Notes under the pieces: model-generated | What the model was told of the DNA's origin: nothing | Databases searched by the model: none | Seen by the model: the letters and a program-made list of their open reading frames with translations, nothing else | Made by a program: the position numbers and the translations under genes | Shown: piece by piece, positions 1 to 8,465 of the stretch | How positions within the stretch are numbered: the first letter of the stretch is position 1 | Layout of the letters: the number at the start of each line of letters is the position of its first letter | From: Citreicoccus inhibens | GTDB lineage: Bacteria > Myxococcota > Myxococcia > Myxococcales > Myxococcaceae | Length of the DNA: 64,000 bases | Direction of reading: 5' to 3' | NCBI RefSeq assembly: GCF_019039035.1 | Contig: NZ_JAHNZT010000028.1 | Location: forward strand, 1 to 64,000

Positions 1-60
1 GATGACCGTCGCTACCTCGACATGGCCTTGCTGACTTCAAACCCAGGCACCGCTGAATGA
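1..60 (+). CDS. possible 3' end of a gene cut by the window edge
   Basis: The first 19 codons form an open frame ending in TGA at 58-60, encoding DDRRYLDMALLTSNPGTAE. Roughly two thirds of the codons end in G or C, which is compatible with, but weaker than, genes in this window. No family can be recognised from so short a piece, and it could be chance. Confidence 0.25.
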   Translation, partial: DDRRYLDMALLTSNPGTAE

Positions 61-435
61 TGCCGCCAAGGAGCTTTCCTCCCCCGTACCCCCTCCGAAC
101 CGACTACACACGATTCGGGACTTGACCACGTGCAGCAGCGGGGAGGGCAGGTCGCTCCAGAGGGCCCGGACCACGGCGTGCATCACGACGTTGAGGGCGA
201 ACAGGGCGCTCACCATCCAGGGGCATCGCGCCATGGCTCGGGACTACGAGTGGCACAAGCATTCGTCCGAAGCCTTCATCCCATTGCAATGACTGGCCTC
301 ATGCTGCGCCGCCTCGCATCGCGGTCCATCTCAACACGCTCTAAGGACGGGCGCACGCACATCGAAGGCGTCAGCCCGCCCCTGGCGAGTCAGCGTCTGT
401 CGGTCTGACTCGCGCCACTCTTCATCCCCGGTGGT
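61..435. other. gap without a convincing gene
   Basis: I see no supported gene here. A minus-strand frame at 37-234 could encode a 65-residue protein with one hydrophobic stretch (starting MARCPWMVSALFALNVV), but it has no clear ribosome binding site and no recognisable family. Other frames look like antisense noise. No strong hairpin or repeat was noticed. Confidence 0.4.
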
Positions 436-1437
436 TCAGGGGAGCCGCTCGAACACGGCGATTGCCTGGGGATAGTCCACCGTCACGCGGAAGTAGCTCA
501 GGGCGCTGCCACCCAGCGCACCCTCGACGATCTTGTCCATGAACTGGGACATGCCCTGGTGGAAGTTCGGGTCGGCTCGGGTCGTGAACCAGACCGGGCC
601 CACGGTATAGCCAGCGACCTCCACGGACGGCACCTCGATGAGGAATGAGTTGGGGATGCGGCTGTCCGCGTCTGCCACGACGCGCCACTCGGGGTGGTGC
701 TGCCGCCAGCGCTCGAACACCGAGCGGGTGATGAAGCTCGTGGCTCGGTCCGCCGGACGTCCGTCCGCGAGGGCATCCTGCGCCCCCTTTGTCAGCAGCA
801 CGGAGGCGCCGGTATCGAAGAGGAGATCCAGCGTCTCGCCATCCACTTTGATCTGAATGCGGGGGAAGTTTGCCTGGCGAATTCCCTCCGCGGTCGTCGG
901 GAAGCCCAGCGAGACGCGATGCGCGGCGTCGACGGTGGGGACATCTCCGGGGGCGCGCAGCCAGAGCTTCTGCTGCGGATAGTCGAAGGTCCAGACCCGC
1001 CCGGCGAACCAGGCCTGGCCGAGCATGCCGTCCCATTCAAACGTGTTCGCCTTCGCGATGCCGTCCGGCATGACGGTGACGGTGATCTGCTCGTTGAGCA
1101 GGGGCGGAATCCAGGCGTCCGGGCTGAAGGCGGGGATGCGGATGGCGGGGCGCGCCGGAGCGCCCGTCGCGCTCTCCTCGTTCTCCAAGGGGACTCCGAG
1201 TGCCCGGACCGAGGACTCGGTGACGTACAGCCCTCCGCCGGTGTCGGTGAAGAGCGCGACCTCCTTCCCGCTCGAGGTGCGGGGATGGACGACGAAGCGT
1301 CCCTCCTTGAGCTGGCTCGGCAGCGCGAGGGGCTTGCCGGGCGCGGGGGCGGGAATGGACGGTGTCGTCGGAGCCGAGGGCGCGGTGGCGCAAGCCACCG
1401 TGAGCGAGAGGAGAAGCCAATGAGGGCGGAGTCGCAT
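436..1437 (-). CDS. aspartyl-protease-like (pepsin/retropepsin-fold) lipoprotein
   Basis: This 333-residue protein begins with a lipoprotein signal (LLSLTVAC, lipidated Cys16) and a Pro/Ala-rich linker, so it is probably anchored in the envelope. Two Asp-Thr-Gly motifs are visible, FTDTGGG at about 65-67 and FDTGAS at about 208-210, the arrangement expected of a two-lobed aspartyl protease or an aspartyl-protease-like clan protein. The stretch WDGMLGQAWF...FDYPQQKLWL also fits that fold. The frame stays open 40 codons further upstream; I chose the start that gives a proper signal peptide. Substrate is unknown. It is divergent from the next gene and appears to be monocistronic. Confidence 0.75.
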   Translation of the reverse strand: MRLRPHWLLLSLTVACATAPSAPTTPSIPAPAPGKPLALPSQLKEGRFVVHPRTSSGKEVALFTDTGGGLYVTESSVRALGVPLENEESATGAPARPAIRIPAFSPDAWIPPLLNEQITVTVMPDGIAKANTFEWDGMLGQAWFAGRVWTFDYPQQKLWLRAPGDVPTVDAAHRVSLGFPTTAEGIRQANFPRIQIKVDGETLDLLFDTGASVLLTKGAQDALADGRPADRATSFITRSVFERWRQHHPEWRVVADADSRIPNSFLIEVPSVEVAGYTVGPVWFTTRADPNFHQGMSQFMDKIVEGALGGSALSYFRVTVDYPQAIAVFERLP

Positions 1438-1895
1438 GGTACCGAGGATACGTCGCCCGTGACCCTCGATTGCAGGAAAGACGGCTCTGCGCCGCTGCGA
1501 ATGCCTCACGGGCGCGCGTGGGCTGTGGGGGGGCCGCGCCCGCGATGATGTCTGCATTGAGCCCTCGCGGACTCAGGCATGCACGGCTGGGACTCCTCAC
1601 CTGTTGACTCGATGCGCCCTCTCGAAGGTCGAGGCACGGCGGGGATGCTTCGTGCCTCCCGAGAGGCAGAAGGCGGGTTCGTGCGGGGGCTGCCGGGCGC
1701 AAGTGTCACGGGTGTTTCATGCCGGGTGATTGCAGACACATGGCGCCACCAACCCAGAGTCCGGGGCTGACTCAGGGGACGCGAAGATGACCCGTGTGGT
1801 GGTTGTGATTGCGGATTGAAGTGTTGACTGGGAGACGTATGCTATTGGGACGCGCCCGGCCCATTTCGGTTCGGGCGCGCATAGGGGGTCCTGAC
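1438..1895. other. divergent intergenic region, no gene seen
   Basis: These 458 bases separate two divergent lipoprotein genes and must contain both promoters. I see no convincing ORF. A TTGACT hexamer at 1824-1829 lacks a properly spaced -10 partner. An AGGGGG ribosome binding site lies just before the 1896 start. Confidence 0.4.
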
Positions 1896-2366
1896 ATGAT
1901 GAATCCACGTCTGGCCGTGAGCGCGGCCGCGGTAGCGTTCTTCGGTCTGTCGATGATGGGGTGCGGCCCGGAGACGCGTGAGGCGGCTCAGCCCGAGCCC
2001 GCCGCGACGCAGGCAGAGCAGCCCCGCGGTGAGAAGACCGCGATGGGGACGTCCTCCCTCTCCATCTTCCAGGTGTGCGACTCGCTCATCGGCTGCGAGA
2101 CCACGTCGGGCAAGACGACCACGACGGGGGACTTCAACGGCAACGTCACCGTCAAGACTCGCGAGTACTACAGCACCGGTGCCTTCTATGGCTCCTTCGC
2201 GGGGACCGCCGTGACGTGGACGAGCACCAGCCCCATCTTCAGCGGAGGCGTCTACATTGGCACGGAGCGCACCTTCCAACTCACCGGTGTGACGAGCGGT
2301 TCGTTCAGCGGAAGCATCCAGGGCACGGATGGCATCTGGCGGACGGCCAACCTCTACATCCAGTAA
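1896..2366 (+). CDS. small putative lipoprotein of unknown function
   Basis: The protein has 156 residues. It starts with a signal peptide ending in the lipobox-like LSMMGC, followed by an Ala/Glu/Gln-rich linker and a Ser/Thr/Gly-rich region with repeated short beta-like stretches (for example TGAFYGSFAG and TGVTSGSFSG). The Ser/Thr/Gly pattern suggests a small beta-rich extracellular domain. I recognise no family. ATG codons at 1896 and 1899 are both possible, with AGGGGG about eight bases upstream. A frame extends upstream to 1809 but would place the signal peptide internally. Confidence 0.6.
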   Translation: MMNPRLAVSAAAVAFFGLSMMGCGPETREAAQPEPAATQAEQPRGEKTAMGTSSLSIFQVCDSLIGCETTSGKTTTTGDFNGNVTVKTREYYSTGAFYGSFAGTAVTWTSTSPIFSGGVYIGTERTFQLTGVTSGSFSGSIQGTDGIWRTANLYIQ

Positions 2367-2420
2367 GGGACTGGGCTTGCCCGGGCCCACTGCTCCGCCG
2401 CGCGCGGTGAGGCTCAGAGC

Positions 2421-2457
2421 CGCGAGGACGCGCTGCCCCGAGTGTCGCGTCCTCGCG
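2421..2457. terminator. strong hairpin between convergent genes, likely bidirectional terminator
   Basis: A perfect 12-bp stem (CGCGAGGACGCG / CGCGTCCTCGCG) with a 13-base loop lies between the ends of the lipoprotein gene (2366) and the monooxygenase gene (2596). There is no T-tract, as is common in GC-rich genomes. Confidence 0.6.
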
Positions 2458-2595
2458 TGACTCCGCCAGACCCGCGGCGGATGCCTGCCGGAGCCTGGGC
2501 GCTCCGCGCGCCAGTTGGGTTCAGCTCTTCGCGCGGGTGGCTGCTTCCTCGGCCTGCAAGGCTCCATTGAAACAGGAGCGGCAGGCCAACACAGG

Positions 2596-4176
2596 TCACG
2601 GGCGCGGCTGGCTCACGCGAGGCGCGGCGCAGGCCGCCGTGGCGAGGGCTTCGGTGAGGGCTTCGGCCGGTGACGCGGGGAGGTCCATCGCTCTCCAGGC
2701 GATGTAACCATCCGGGCGGATCAACGTGGCGCCTCGCGGGCTCACCCCATAGGCCGTGCGGAACGCGGAGAGGTCCTCTGGCTGCACCGTGGTGCCGAGG
2801 TGCAAACAGGCCACGGGGAGCCCCACGGCTTGCGCGGCGTGCGTCGCGGCTGAGGCCCAAGCAGGGTCCTCGGAGAAGAGCACCCAGCCTCGCTGGAGCA
2901 GGTCGAGGGTGGAGCGCCGTGCCTCGTCCTGGCGGACCCAGAGATGCGGTGCGCGCGTGCCCGGCTGGCCGGCCCACTCCTCGGGCCGGCGCGCGGGGGG
3001 CAGCTCCGCCGCGGCTCCCAGCACCGCGGTCGAGCGATAGAGCTGACCGAACTCCATCGCGTCGTCGTCGAAGATGGGCGTGTCCTGGGCCACGCCCGCG
3101 GCCTCGGCCCGGTAGTCCGGGCGCGCGAAGATTTGGTCGTGCCGCAGCCAGGCGATGGGCCGGCGCTCCGCGTCGTAGGTGTCGAGCAGGGCCGGCCCGG
3201 ACGTGCCCGAGAGCACCGCCGCGAGCTTCCACGCGAGGTTGTGGGCATCGTCGATGCCCGTGTTGGCGCCATAGCCTCCCCGGCTGGGCGGGAGCGTGTG
3301 CGCGGCGTCGCCCGCGAGGAAGATCCGGCCCGCGGCGAAGCGGTCCGCGATCAACGCGCTCAACTCCCAGCGCCCCGTGGTGAGCAACTCGATGTCCACG
3401 TCGGTGCGACCGATGGCGCGGGATACCAGGGTGCGCAGGGTGGCTTCGTCTCGCTCGTCGTCGTCCGAGAAGATCAGCACCCAGCGCCCATCTCCGTAGG
3501 TGGTCAGGAACGCGTCGAGGCCCGGCTGCTCGATCTGGAACTGGCGGACCCCGGCCTGTAGATACGCGTCGAGTGGCGCGCGGAACAGGACGCTGCGCAC
3601 CGTGCGCATGTGGCCGCGTCCGGAGCGGCCAATCTCGAGGGCCTCCCGCACCGGACTGCGGTGCCCATCCGCCGCGATGACATAGGCCGCGCGCAGCGTG
3701 GCCTCGCTCCCGTCTCGGCGGCGCAGCGTGGCCGTGACGCCCGTGGCGTCCTGCTCGAAGTGGCGCAGCTCGGTCTCCAGTCGGATGTCGGCGCCGAGCG
3801 AGATGGCGCGCTCGCGCAGCAGGGGTTCGAGCCAGTCCTGCGCGACGGCCGCGCCCCGGCACGGGGACTGCTCCACGCGAGGCTCCGAGCGGCGCTCCGG
3901 CGTCCATGGGGACTCCTCGAACCAGGTGCCCGCGAGGCTCTCCACCCGCGCGCGACGAAGCTGGAAGTTCGCGGGGATGGGCGGGATGCGCTCCTCCAGC
4001 CCCACCGCGCGCAACAGCTCCAGCGTCCGCGCCGTGTAGCCAATCGCCCGAGGGTGCGGCGAACTGCCGGGGTGGCGCTCGACCAGCACGCACGGGACGC
4101 CGCGCCACGCGAGAAACAACGAGGCGGACAAGCCGACCAGCCCGCCTCCGACAATGAGCACCGGGGTGGATTCCAT
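2596..4176 (-). CDS. FAD-dependent aromatic-ring monooxygenase
   Basis: This 526-residue group A flavoprotein monooxygenase is of the PheA/TfdB and polyketide/rifampicin hydroxylase type. It would hydroxylate an aromatic or polyketide substrate using NAD(P)H and O2. The N-terminal FAD-binding GGGLVG is at residues 10-15, the DG motif (AADGHRSP) at about 170, and the GD motif (FLAGDAAHTLPP) at about 289. The C-terminal part has the thioredoxin-like character common in this family. The gene diverges from a TetR regulator across a palindromic operator, so it is probably repressed by that regulator and induced by a ligand, perhaps an antibiotic or aromatic compound. The substrate cannot be read from sequence. 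Confidence 0.9.
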   Translation of the reverse strand: MESTPVLIVGGGLVGLSASLFLAWRGVPCVLVERHPGSSPHPRAIGYTARTLELLRAVGLEERIPPIPANFQLRRARVESLAGTWFEESPWTPERRSEPRVEQSPCRGAAVAQDWLEPLLRERAISLGADIRLETELRHFEQDATGVTATLRRRDGSEATLRAAYVIAADGHRSPVREALEIGRSGRGHMRTVRSVLFRAPLDAYLQAGVRQFQIEQPGLDAFLTTYGDGRWVLIFSDDDERDEATLRTLVSRAIGRTDVDIELLTTGRWELSALIADRFAAGRIFLAGDAAHTLPPSRGGYGANTGIDDAHNLAWKLAAVLSGTSGPALLDTYDAERRPIAWLRHDQIFARPDYRAEAAGVAQDTPIFDDDAMEFGQLYRSTAVLGAAAELPPARRPEEWAGQPGTRAPHLWVRQDEARRSTLDLLQRGWVLFSEDPAWASAATHAAQAVGLPVACLHLGTTVQPEDLSAFRTAYGVSPRGATLIRPDGYIAWRAMDLPASPAEALTEALATAACAAPRVSQPRP

Positions 4177-4180
4177 GAGG

Positions 4181-4198
4181 GTATCGTCCTTTCGATAC
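4181..4198. promoter_or_regulatory. secondary inverted half-sites beside the main operator
   Basis: GTATCG at 4181-4186 and CGATAC at 4193-4198 form a small inverted repeat immediately left of, and overlapping, the main palindrome. With that palindrome it gives additional GTATCG half-sites, compatible with a second regulator dimer. Confidence 0.45.
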
Positions 4199-4223
4199 GG
4201 TGTATCGATCGATACACCGTATC
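4194..4223. promoter_or_regulatory. perfect 30-bp palindrome, likely TetR operator
   Basis: Each half reads GATACGGTGTATCGA and is followed directly by its exact reverse complement. The centre lies between 4208 and 4209. The palindrome sits 17 bases upstream of the monooxygenase start and 50 bases upstream of the TetR gene start, the usual position for an operator controlling both divergent genes. The AT-richer composition stands out from its surroundings. Binding by the adjacent regulator is inferred. Confidence 0.75.
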
Positions 4224-4273
4224 CAGGCCGGACGGGTTGTCAAGGTCGCGGGGGAGCGGCTAGAGGGGCCGGG

Positions 4274-5014
4274 ATGAGCCAGAAGCCGCGCGAGCCGGAG
4301 ACCGCCCTCATCTGGGAGCGCCCCGAGCCGGCCCCTCGCCCGAAGCCCGAGCCGCTGAGCCGCGAGCGGATTGTGCGCGCCGCGCTCACCCTGGCCGACA
4401 CGGAGGGGTTGGCCTCGGTGTCGGTGCGGAAGGTGGCGGCGGCGCTGGATGCCGGGCCCATGCGCCTCTACGGCTACGTGTCCACCAAGGAGGAGCTGCT
4501 GGAGCTCATGGTGGACGCCGTCTACGGGGAGCTGGTGGCCGAGGGCCCGTTGCGGGGCTCGTGGCGCGAGGCGCTCCGGGCCATGGCGCAGCGCACGCGG
4601 CGGGCGGCTCACGCGCATCCGTGGTTGGTGGATCTGCTGGTGGGGCGGATCCACCTGGGGCCTCACGCCCTGGCGTACCTGGAGGCGGCGCTCGCGGCGT
4701 TGGACGGCGCGCCGGGGTTCGAGACCGTGGACGCCATTCTCCAGGCCGTGGGCACCGTCAACGCGTTCGTGATTGGCGCCATCCGGAACGAGGCCAGCGA
4801 ACGGAGCGCGGAGCGCGAGAGCGGGATGACCAAGAAGGAGTGGCAGCACGCCACGTCGCCGTACCTCGAGCGCATGGTGGCCACGGGCCGCTTCCCCATG
4901 TTGGGGAAGGTGATGCGCGAGGCCACCCATCCCTCGTTCGACGTGGCGTTCGACCAGGGATTGGACTGCATCTTGGAGGGCCTCGCCACGCGCTTGCCGC
5001 GTCGGAAGAAGTAG
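4274..5014 (+). CDS. TetR/AcrR-family transcriptional regulator
   Basis: This is a 246-residue regulator. After a Pro/Glu-rich N-terminal stretch of about 30 residues, the helix-turn-helix reads RERIVRAALTLADTEGLASV, then SVRKVAAALDAGPMRLYGYV, the usual TetR DNA-binding domain with its YxYV-type recognition helix end. The remainder is the ligand-binding, dimerising domain. I chose ATG 4274, preceded by AGAGGGGCC; the frame extends 40 codons upstream, but that would run through the operator. It most likely represses both itself and the divergent monooxygenase. It ends 12 bp before the convergent hydrolase gene. Confidence 0.9.
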   Translation: MSQKPREPETALIWERPEPAPRPKPEPLSRERIVRAALTLADTEGLASVSVRKVAAALDAGPMRLYGYVSTKEELLELMVDAVYGELVAEGPLRGSWREALRAMAQRTRRAAHAHPWLVDLLVGRIHLGPHALAYLEAALAALDGAPGFETVDAILQAVGTVNAFVIGAIRNEASERSAERESGMTKKEWQHATSPYLERMVATGRFPMLGKVMREATHPSFDVAFDQGLDCILEGLATRLPRRKK

Positions 5015-5025
5015 CGGCGCGCAGG

Positions 5026-6408
5026 TCAGCGGCTGGAGATGGGCGCGGAGAGGAACGCCTTGATTTCGGGGAGCATCTGGGGCGCGGTGTCCTCGAAGAA
5101 GAAGTGATTGGCCTCCGCGAACTCGCGCGTCCGGTTCCGCGGGAAGACGCGCTGGAAGTGCTCCAGGTCCTCGCGCGGGAAGCCCTCGTCCTTGAGCGCC
5201 CAGAAGATGAGGGCGTCTTTGTTCGCGAGTCGGGGCAGGGCGGACTCGACCTCGGTGAAGTAGTCGGTCGCGGCGGTGATCTGCCGCGGGTAGAAGGCCG
5301 CGATGCCTCGGCGCTCCAGCGGGACGAAGGGGCGCAGGTAGGTGTCCAGCTCCTGCGGGGCCAGCTTCCGGACGATGCCGTTCTGGAGCCCGAACGACGC
5401 GAACCCGTTGAAGTTCATCTGGAAGAACTCCCCCACCGGCCCCCCGGCGATGACGGAGAAGATGCCGCGCGGCACGTTCTTCTGCGTGGGCCACGCCCAG
5501 GTGCTGCCGAGGATGATGCGCTGCACGAGCTCGGGCCGGCGGGTGGCGAAGCCCAGGCCGATGGGGCCGCCCCAGTCCTGCATCACGAGCGTCACGTCGT
5601 GGAGCCGGAGCTGCTCCACGAACTCCTCGACGACGTGGCTCTGCTCGCGCGGCGTGAAGCCGTAGCCCGCCGGCGCCTCGGACATTCCGAAGCCGGGGTA
5701 GTCGAGCGCGATGGTGCGGTACGAGCCGCGCAGGCCTTGGATGAGCGTGCGCCATTGGAAGGACCACGCGGGATTGCCGTGCAGGAAGAGGAGCGTGGGG
5801 CCCGTGCCCTCGTCGACGTAGTGGATGCGCGCGCCGCTCGGCAGCGTGACGAACTGGGGCGCCGCGTCGAACAGCTCGGAGGGAACGTCGAAGGCGACGG
5901 GCGAGCCCTTGGGCAGGGCGGGCTCATGGGCGGACGCGGCGAGGAAGGCCCACCCTTCCAGCGCGCCGAGCAACAGGAGCAGCGTCAGGCTGATGCGTGA
6001 GCGTGCCGGCCGCTGCACCGCGCGCGGCGTGAGCCAGGCCAGCGCGAGCGCGCCCACCGCCACGGCGGGGAGGGCGGCGCTGACCAGTCCCGTGGGGCCC
6101 GCGAGTGCCAGGGCGCTCACGGTCACCAGCCCGAGGCCCGCGAGCACCGAACCGAGGACGGCGCGCGGCCGAGCGCTGCGCGAGATGAGCAGCCGGTAGA
6201 GCATGGCCGCGGCGAGCGCGATCGCCACGGACACCGGGGTGAGGACGGCGTAGCGGAGCGAGGGGAAGAAGCCGATGCCCTGGACGTGGGGCGCGGTGTG
6301 CACCGCGACGGTGGTGACGAGCACGGCGGGGATGGCCGTGGCCAGCCCGGCGGCGAGCACGCGGAGGGGCTGGGGGATGGAGGGGGACTGCGAGGTCTCT
6401 GTCTGCAT
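5026..6408 (-). CDS. membrane-anchored haloalkane-dehalogenase-like alpha/beta hydrolase
   Basis: The protein has 460 residues. The N-terminal ~160 are hydrophobic, with about four membrane segments. The rest is an alpha/beta hydrolase with HGNPAWSF at about 210-217, an aspartate nucleophile in QDWGG (Asp278) instead of serine, a likely acid Asp407 and catalytic His435. Asn212 and Trp279 occupy the halide-binding positions of haloalkane dehalogenases. Epoxide hydrolases also use Asp, so dehalogenase activity is an inference. ATG 6408 has GGGAG upstream; the frame is open to 6642 but would overlap the divergent AraC gene. The joined membrane domain is unusual, since characterised dehalogenases are soluble. 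Confidence 0.8.
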   Translation of the reverse strand: MQTETSQSPSIPQPLRVLAAGLATAIPAVLVTTVAVHTAPHVQGIGFFPSLRYAVLTPVSVAIALAAAMLYRLLISRSARPRAVLGSVLAGLGLVTVSALALAGPTGLVSAALPAVAVGALALAWLTPRAVQRPARSRISLTLLLLLGALEGWAFLAASAHEPALPKGSPVAFDVPSELFDAAPQFVTLPSGARIHYVDEGTGPTLLFLHGNPAWSFQWRTLIQGLRGSYRTIALDYPGFGMSEAPAGYGFTPREQSHVVEEFVEQLRLHDVTLVMQDWGGPIGLGFATRRPELVQRIILGSTWAWPTQKNVPRGIFSVIAGGPVGEFFQMNFNGFASFGLQNGIVRKLAPQELDTYLRPFVPLERRGIAAFYPRQITAATDYFTEVESALPRLANKDALIFWALKDEGFPREDLEHFQRVFPRNRTREFAEANHFFFEDTAPQMLPEIKAFLSAPISSR

Positions 6409-6512
6409 GGTCTGGACTCCCTTCGATGGCGTAGAAGTAGTCCGATGCCTCCGGACGAACCATGTGCGAAGCTCCGCATCTCTGGTCCAATCGTCCAGGG
6501 CGGGAGCGGGTA

Positions 6513-7475
6513 ATGGATGTCCTGGCGGATGCGCTGCGCAGCCTTCAGTTGAAGACCGAGGTGTACGGGCGGCTGGAGTTGAGCGCGCCGTGGGGCATCT
6601 CGCTCGACCTGGAGCACCCGGGCTTCTTCCACGCGGTTTCACGCGGGGGTTGCTGGCTGGAGGTGGATGGGCAGCGAATCGCCCTGGCGGCGGGGGACTG
6701 GGTCTTCATCCTGGGGAAGGGGCCGCACTCGCTGCGGGACTCACCCAAGACGTCCACGCGACCGCTGCCGGAGCTCTACGCGGAGGTGGGCGCTGAGTGC
6801 GGCGGGGTCCTGCGCCATGGCGGGACGGGGCCGCAGACGACGCTCATCTCGTTCAGCTTCGGGCTCGGGGGCACGTGGCTGAGTCGGCTGCTCTCGGGCC
6901 TGCCGCGCGTGCTGCACATGAAGGGGGATGGGAGCCGCTCCACGCGGTGGGTGGAGTCGCTGGTGCAACTCGTCGCCTCCGAGATGGAGGCGGGGCGACC
7001 TGGGCACGAACTGGTGTCCACGCGTCTGGCGGATGTCCTGTTCGTCCAGGCGCTGCGCGGACATGTGGAGTCCTTCCCGGGCGAGAAGGGGGGCTGGCTG
7101 CGCGCGCTGGAGGACGCGCAGCTCGGCAAGGTGTTGAAGCAGTTGCACGAGCGGCCCCAGCACCCGTGGACGGTGGACACGATGGCGCGGGCGGCGAGCA
7201 TGTCGCGCTCGACGTTCGCGGCGCGCTTCCAGAAGGTCCTGGGGGAGAGCCCGCTCTCGTACCTCACGGGGTGGCGGATGCACACGGCCACCCAGCTCAT
7301 GGCGGGCGACGCGTCGATGGCAGACATCGCCGAGGCCGTGGGCTACGAGACGGACAGCGCGTTTGGCAAGGCGTTCAAGCGGCACATCGGGCAGTCGCCC
7401 GGGGAGTTCCGCCGGAGCCTGCGCCACGCGCCCGCGGGGCCCGCGTTCGCGGCGGTGAGCGCGCCGGGAGCGTGA
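6513..7475 (+). CDS. AraC-family transcriptional regulator with cupin sensor domain
   Basis: This 320-residue protein has an N-terminal cupin-like sensor (HAVSRGGCWLEVDG near residue 45 and onward), typical of the AraC cupin_6 group. A C-terminal pair of helix-turn-helix motifs includes TVDTMARAASMSRSTFAARF and MADIAEAVGYETDSAFGKAF. The consensus end GQSPGEFRR is present. ATG 6513 has GGGAGCGGG upstream. The gene diverges from the dehalogenase-like hydrolase across 104 bases and is the likely activator or repressor of that gene. A hairpin lies shortly after its stop. Confidence 0.9.
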   Translation: MDVLADALRSLQLKTEVYGRLELSAPWGISLDLEHPGFFHAVSRGGCWLEVDGQRIALAAGDWVFILGKGPHSLRDSPKTSTRPLPELYAEVGAECGGVLRHGGTGPQTTLISFSFGLGGTWLSRLLSGLPRVLHMKGDGSRSTRWVESLVQLVASEMEAGRPGHELVSTRLADVLFVQALRGHVESFPGEKGGWLRALEDAQLGKVLKQLHERPQHPWTVDTMARAASMSRSTFAARFQKVLGESPLSYLTGWRMHTATQLMAGDASMADIAEAVGYETDSAFGKAFKRHIGQSPGEFRRSLRHAPAGPAFAAVSAPGA

Positions 7476-7513
7476 GTCGGCCGCGTCGCTCGCAGGCGAC
7501 CCTGCACAGATAT

Positions 7514-7530
7514 CGGCCATCCGCTGGCCG
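7514..7530 (+). terminator. possible intrinsic terminator after the AraC gene
   Basis: CGGCCA, a five-base loop (TCCGC) and TGGCCG form a perfect 6-bp stem followed at once by TCTTT. It lies 39 bases after the regulator stop codon and before the CHRD gene. Confidence 0.45.
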
Positions 7531-7598
7531 TCTTTGGACTTCGAGCACGACCCGCGCGGCGCTACTCAGGACGCTCCCTTGCAGAGAGGAGAACGCCC

Positions 7599-8231
7599 AT
7601 GCGCGCCCTGACGGTTCTCGCGGTCATGATTCCGCTGTTGTCGCTGGAGGCTTACGCCAAGGACCCCGCGCTCGGGGCGACGACCTACGTCACGTATGAG
7701 AGCTTCCTCAGCCCCGCGCAGGAGCCGGGCGAGGAGTCCGAGACGCCGAAGCTGCTCCAGAAGAGTCTGGGCGCCACGGCGCCATCGATTCCGCGCGAGG
7801 AGCGCAAGTCTCGGGGGCATGGGCAACTGCGCTTCAGCCGCGACATGAGCCGCGCCTACGTGGAGGTGGAGATCCAGGGCGTCAATCCCGCGGACATCCT
7901 CATGTTTCACATCCACTGCGGGCCGCCTGGGTTCCTGGGGCCCATCATCGTGGACTTCGGCGAGGTGGACAGCCCGTCGAAGTTGTTCTCGCAAGGGAAG
8001 CTGGTGGTGGAGCTGACCAACAAGAACGTGCGCTTCGTGAAGGACATGCCGGGCCTGAAGCCCTCGTTGCCGGAGAGCTGCCCGTCTGACATCGGGCTCC
8101 CAAACCAGACGCGAACGCTGTCGGGGCTGGAGTATCTCGCGCGCAAGGGCGTGCTCTATTTCAACCTCCACACCAAGGCACACACCTACTACGGCGAGAT
8201 GCGCGGCCAGCTCTCTGTCGCCCAGGACTAG
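7599..8231 (+). CDS. secreted CHRD-domain protein
   Basis: This 210-residue protein begins with a signal peptide (MRALTVLAVMIPLLSLEAYA). The mature part contains the CHRD pattern, originally named after chordin: a beta-strand region ending in MFHIHCGPPGFLGPIIVDFG near 105-125 and a C-terminal YFNLHTKAHTYYGEMRGQL. CHRD proteins are secreted or cell-surface beta-rich proteins, and their biochemical role in bacteria is poorly defined. A GGAGAAC-type ribosome binding site (AGAGGAGAAC) precedes ATG 7599. It appears monocistronic. Confidence 0.85.
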   Translation: MRALTVLAVMIPLLSLEAYAKDPALGATTYVTYESFLSPAQEPGEESETPKLLQKSLGATAPSIPREERKSRGHGQLRFSRDMSRAYVEVEIQGVNPADILMFHIHCGPPGFLGPIIVDFGEVDSPSKLFSQGKLVVELTNKNVRFVKDMPGLKPSLPESCPSDIGLPNQTRTLSGLEYLARKGVLYFNLHTKAHTYYGEMRGQLSVAQD

Positions 8232-8326
8232 CGTCACGCTTGGAGGTGTGTGCCAGAGGTTGCCAGGGACATGCGTCTTCCTGAGTGGCACCCCGCGGTA
8301 ATCACAATCGCACCGGGAGGTTCACC

Positions 8327-8452
8327 TTGAAGGCACAGGCTCTTGCGGCAGCGGCGTTCATGGCCGACAAACATGTGAATGTCTTCACGGATGAAACCGT
8401 CACCACCACGGGATGGGGCTCTACGGTGTATGCGATGGATGTCTTGCCGTAG
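8327..8452 (+). CDS. possible small ORF with TTG start
   Basis: A 41-codon frame starts with TTG six bases after a good GGGAGG (8315-8320) and stops at TAG 8450-8452, just before the next gene's ribosome binding site. The product starts LKAQALAAAAFMADKHVNVF. No family was recognised. It may be a remnant of a longer gene, because the same frame is open upstream only to 8285. Confidence 0.25.
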   Translation: MKAQALAAAAFMADKHVNVFTDETVTTTGWGSTVYAMDVLP

Positions 8453-8465
8453 GGGGATGGCGGAT

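Noticed and set aside
1824-1850. sigma-70 promoter before the 1896 lipoprotein gene
   Set aside because: A TTGACT box exists, but the candidate -10 elements lie only 8-13 bases away instead of 16-18.
2414-5767. 1117-codon minus-strand open frame
   Set aside because: It runs through the monooxygenase, the TetR gene antisense and part of the hydrolase in another frame; Arg/Pro/His-rich translation is typical of high-GC shadow frames.
4561-6000. long plus-strand frame of 479 codons
   Set aside because: It is antisense to the dehalogenase-like gene, with low-complexity Arg/Gly/Glu composition and no recognisable motif.
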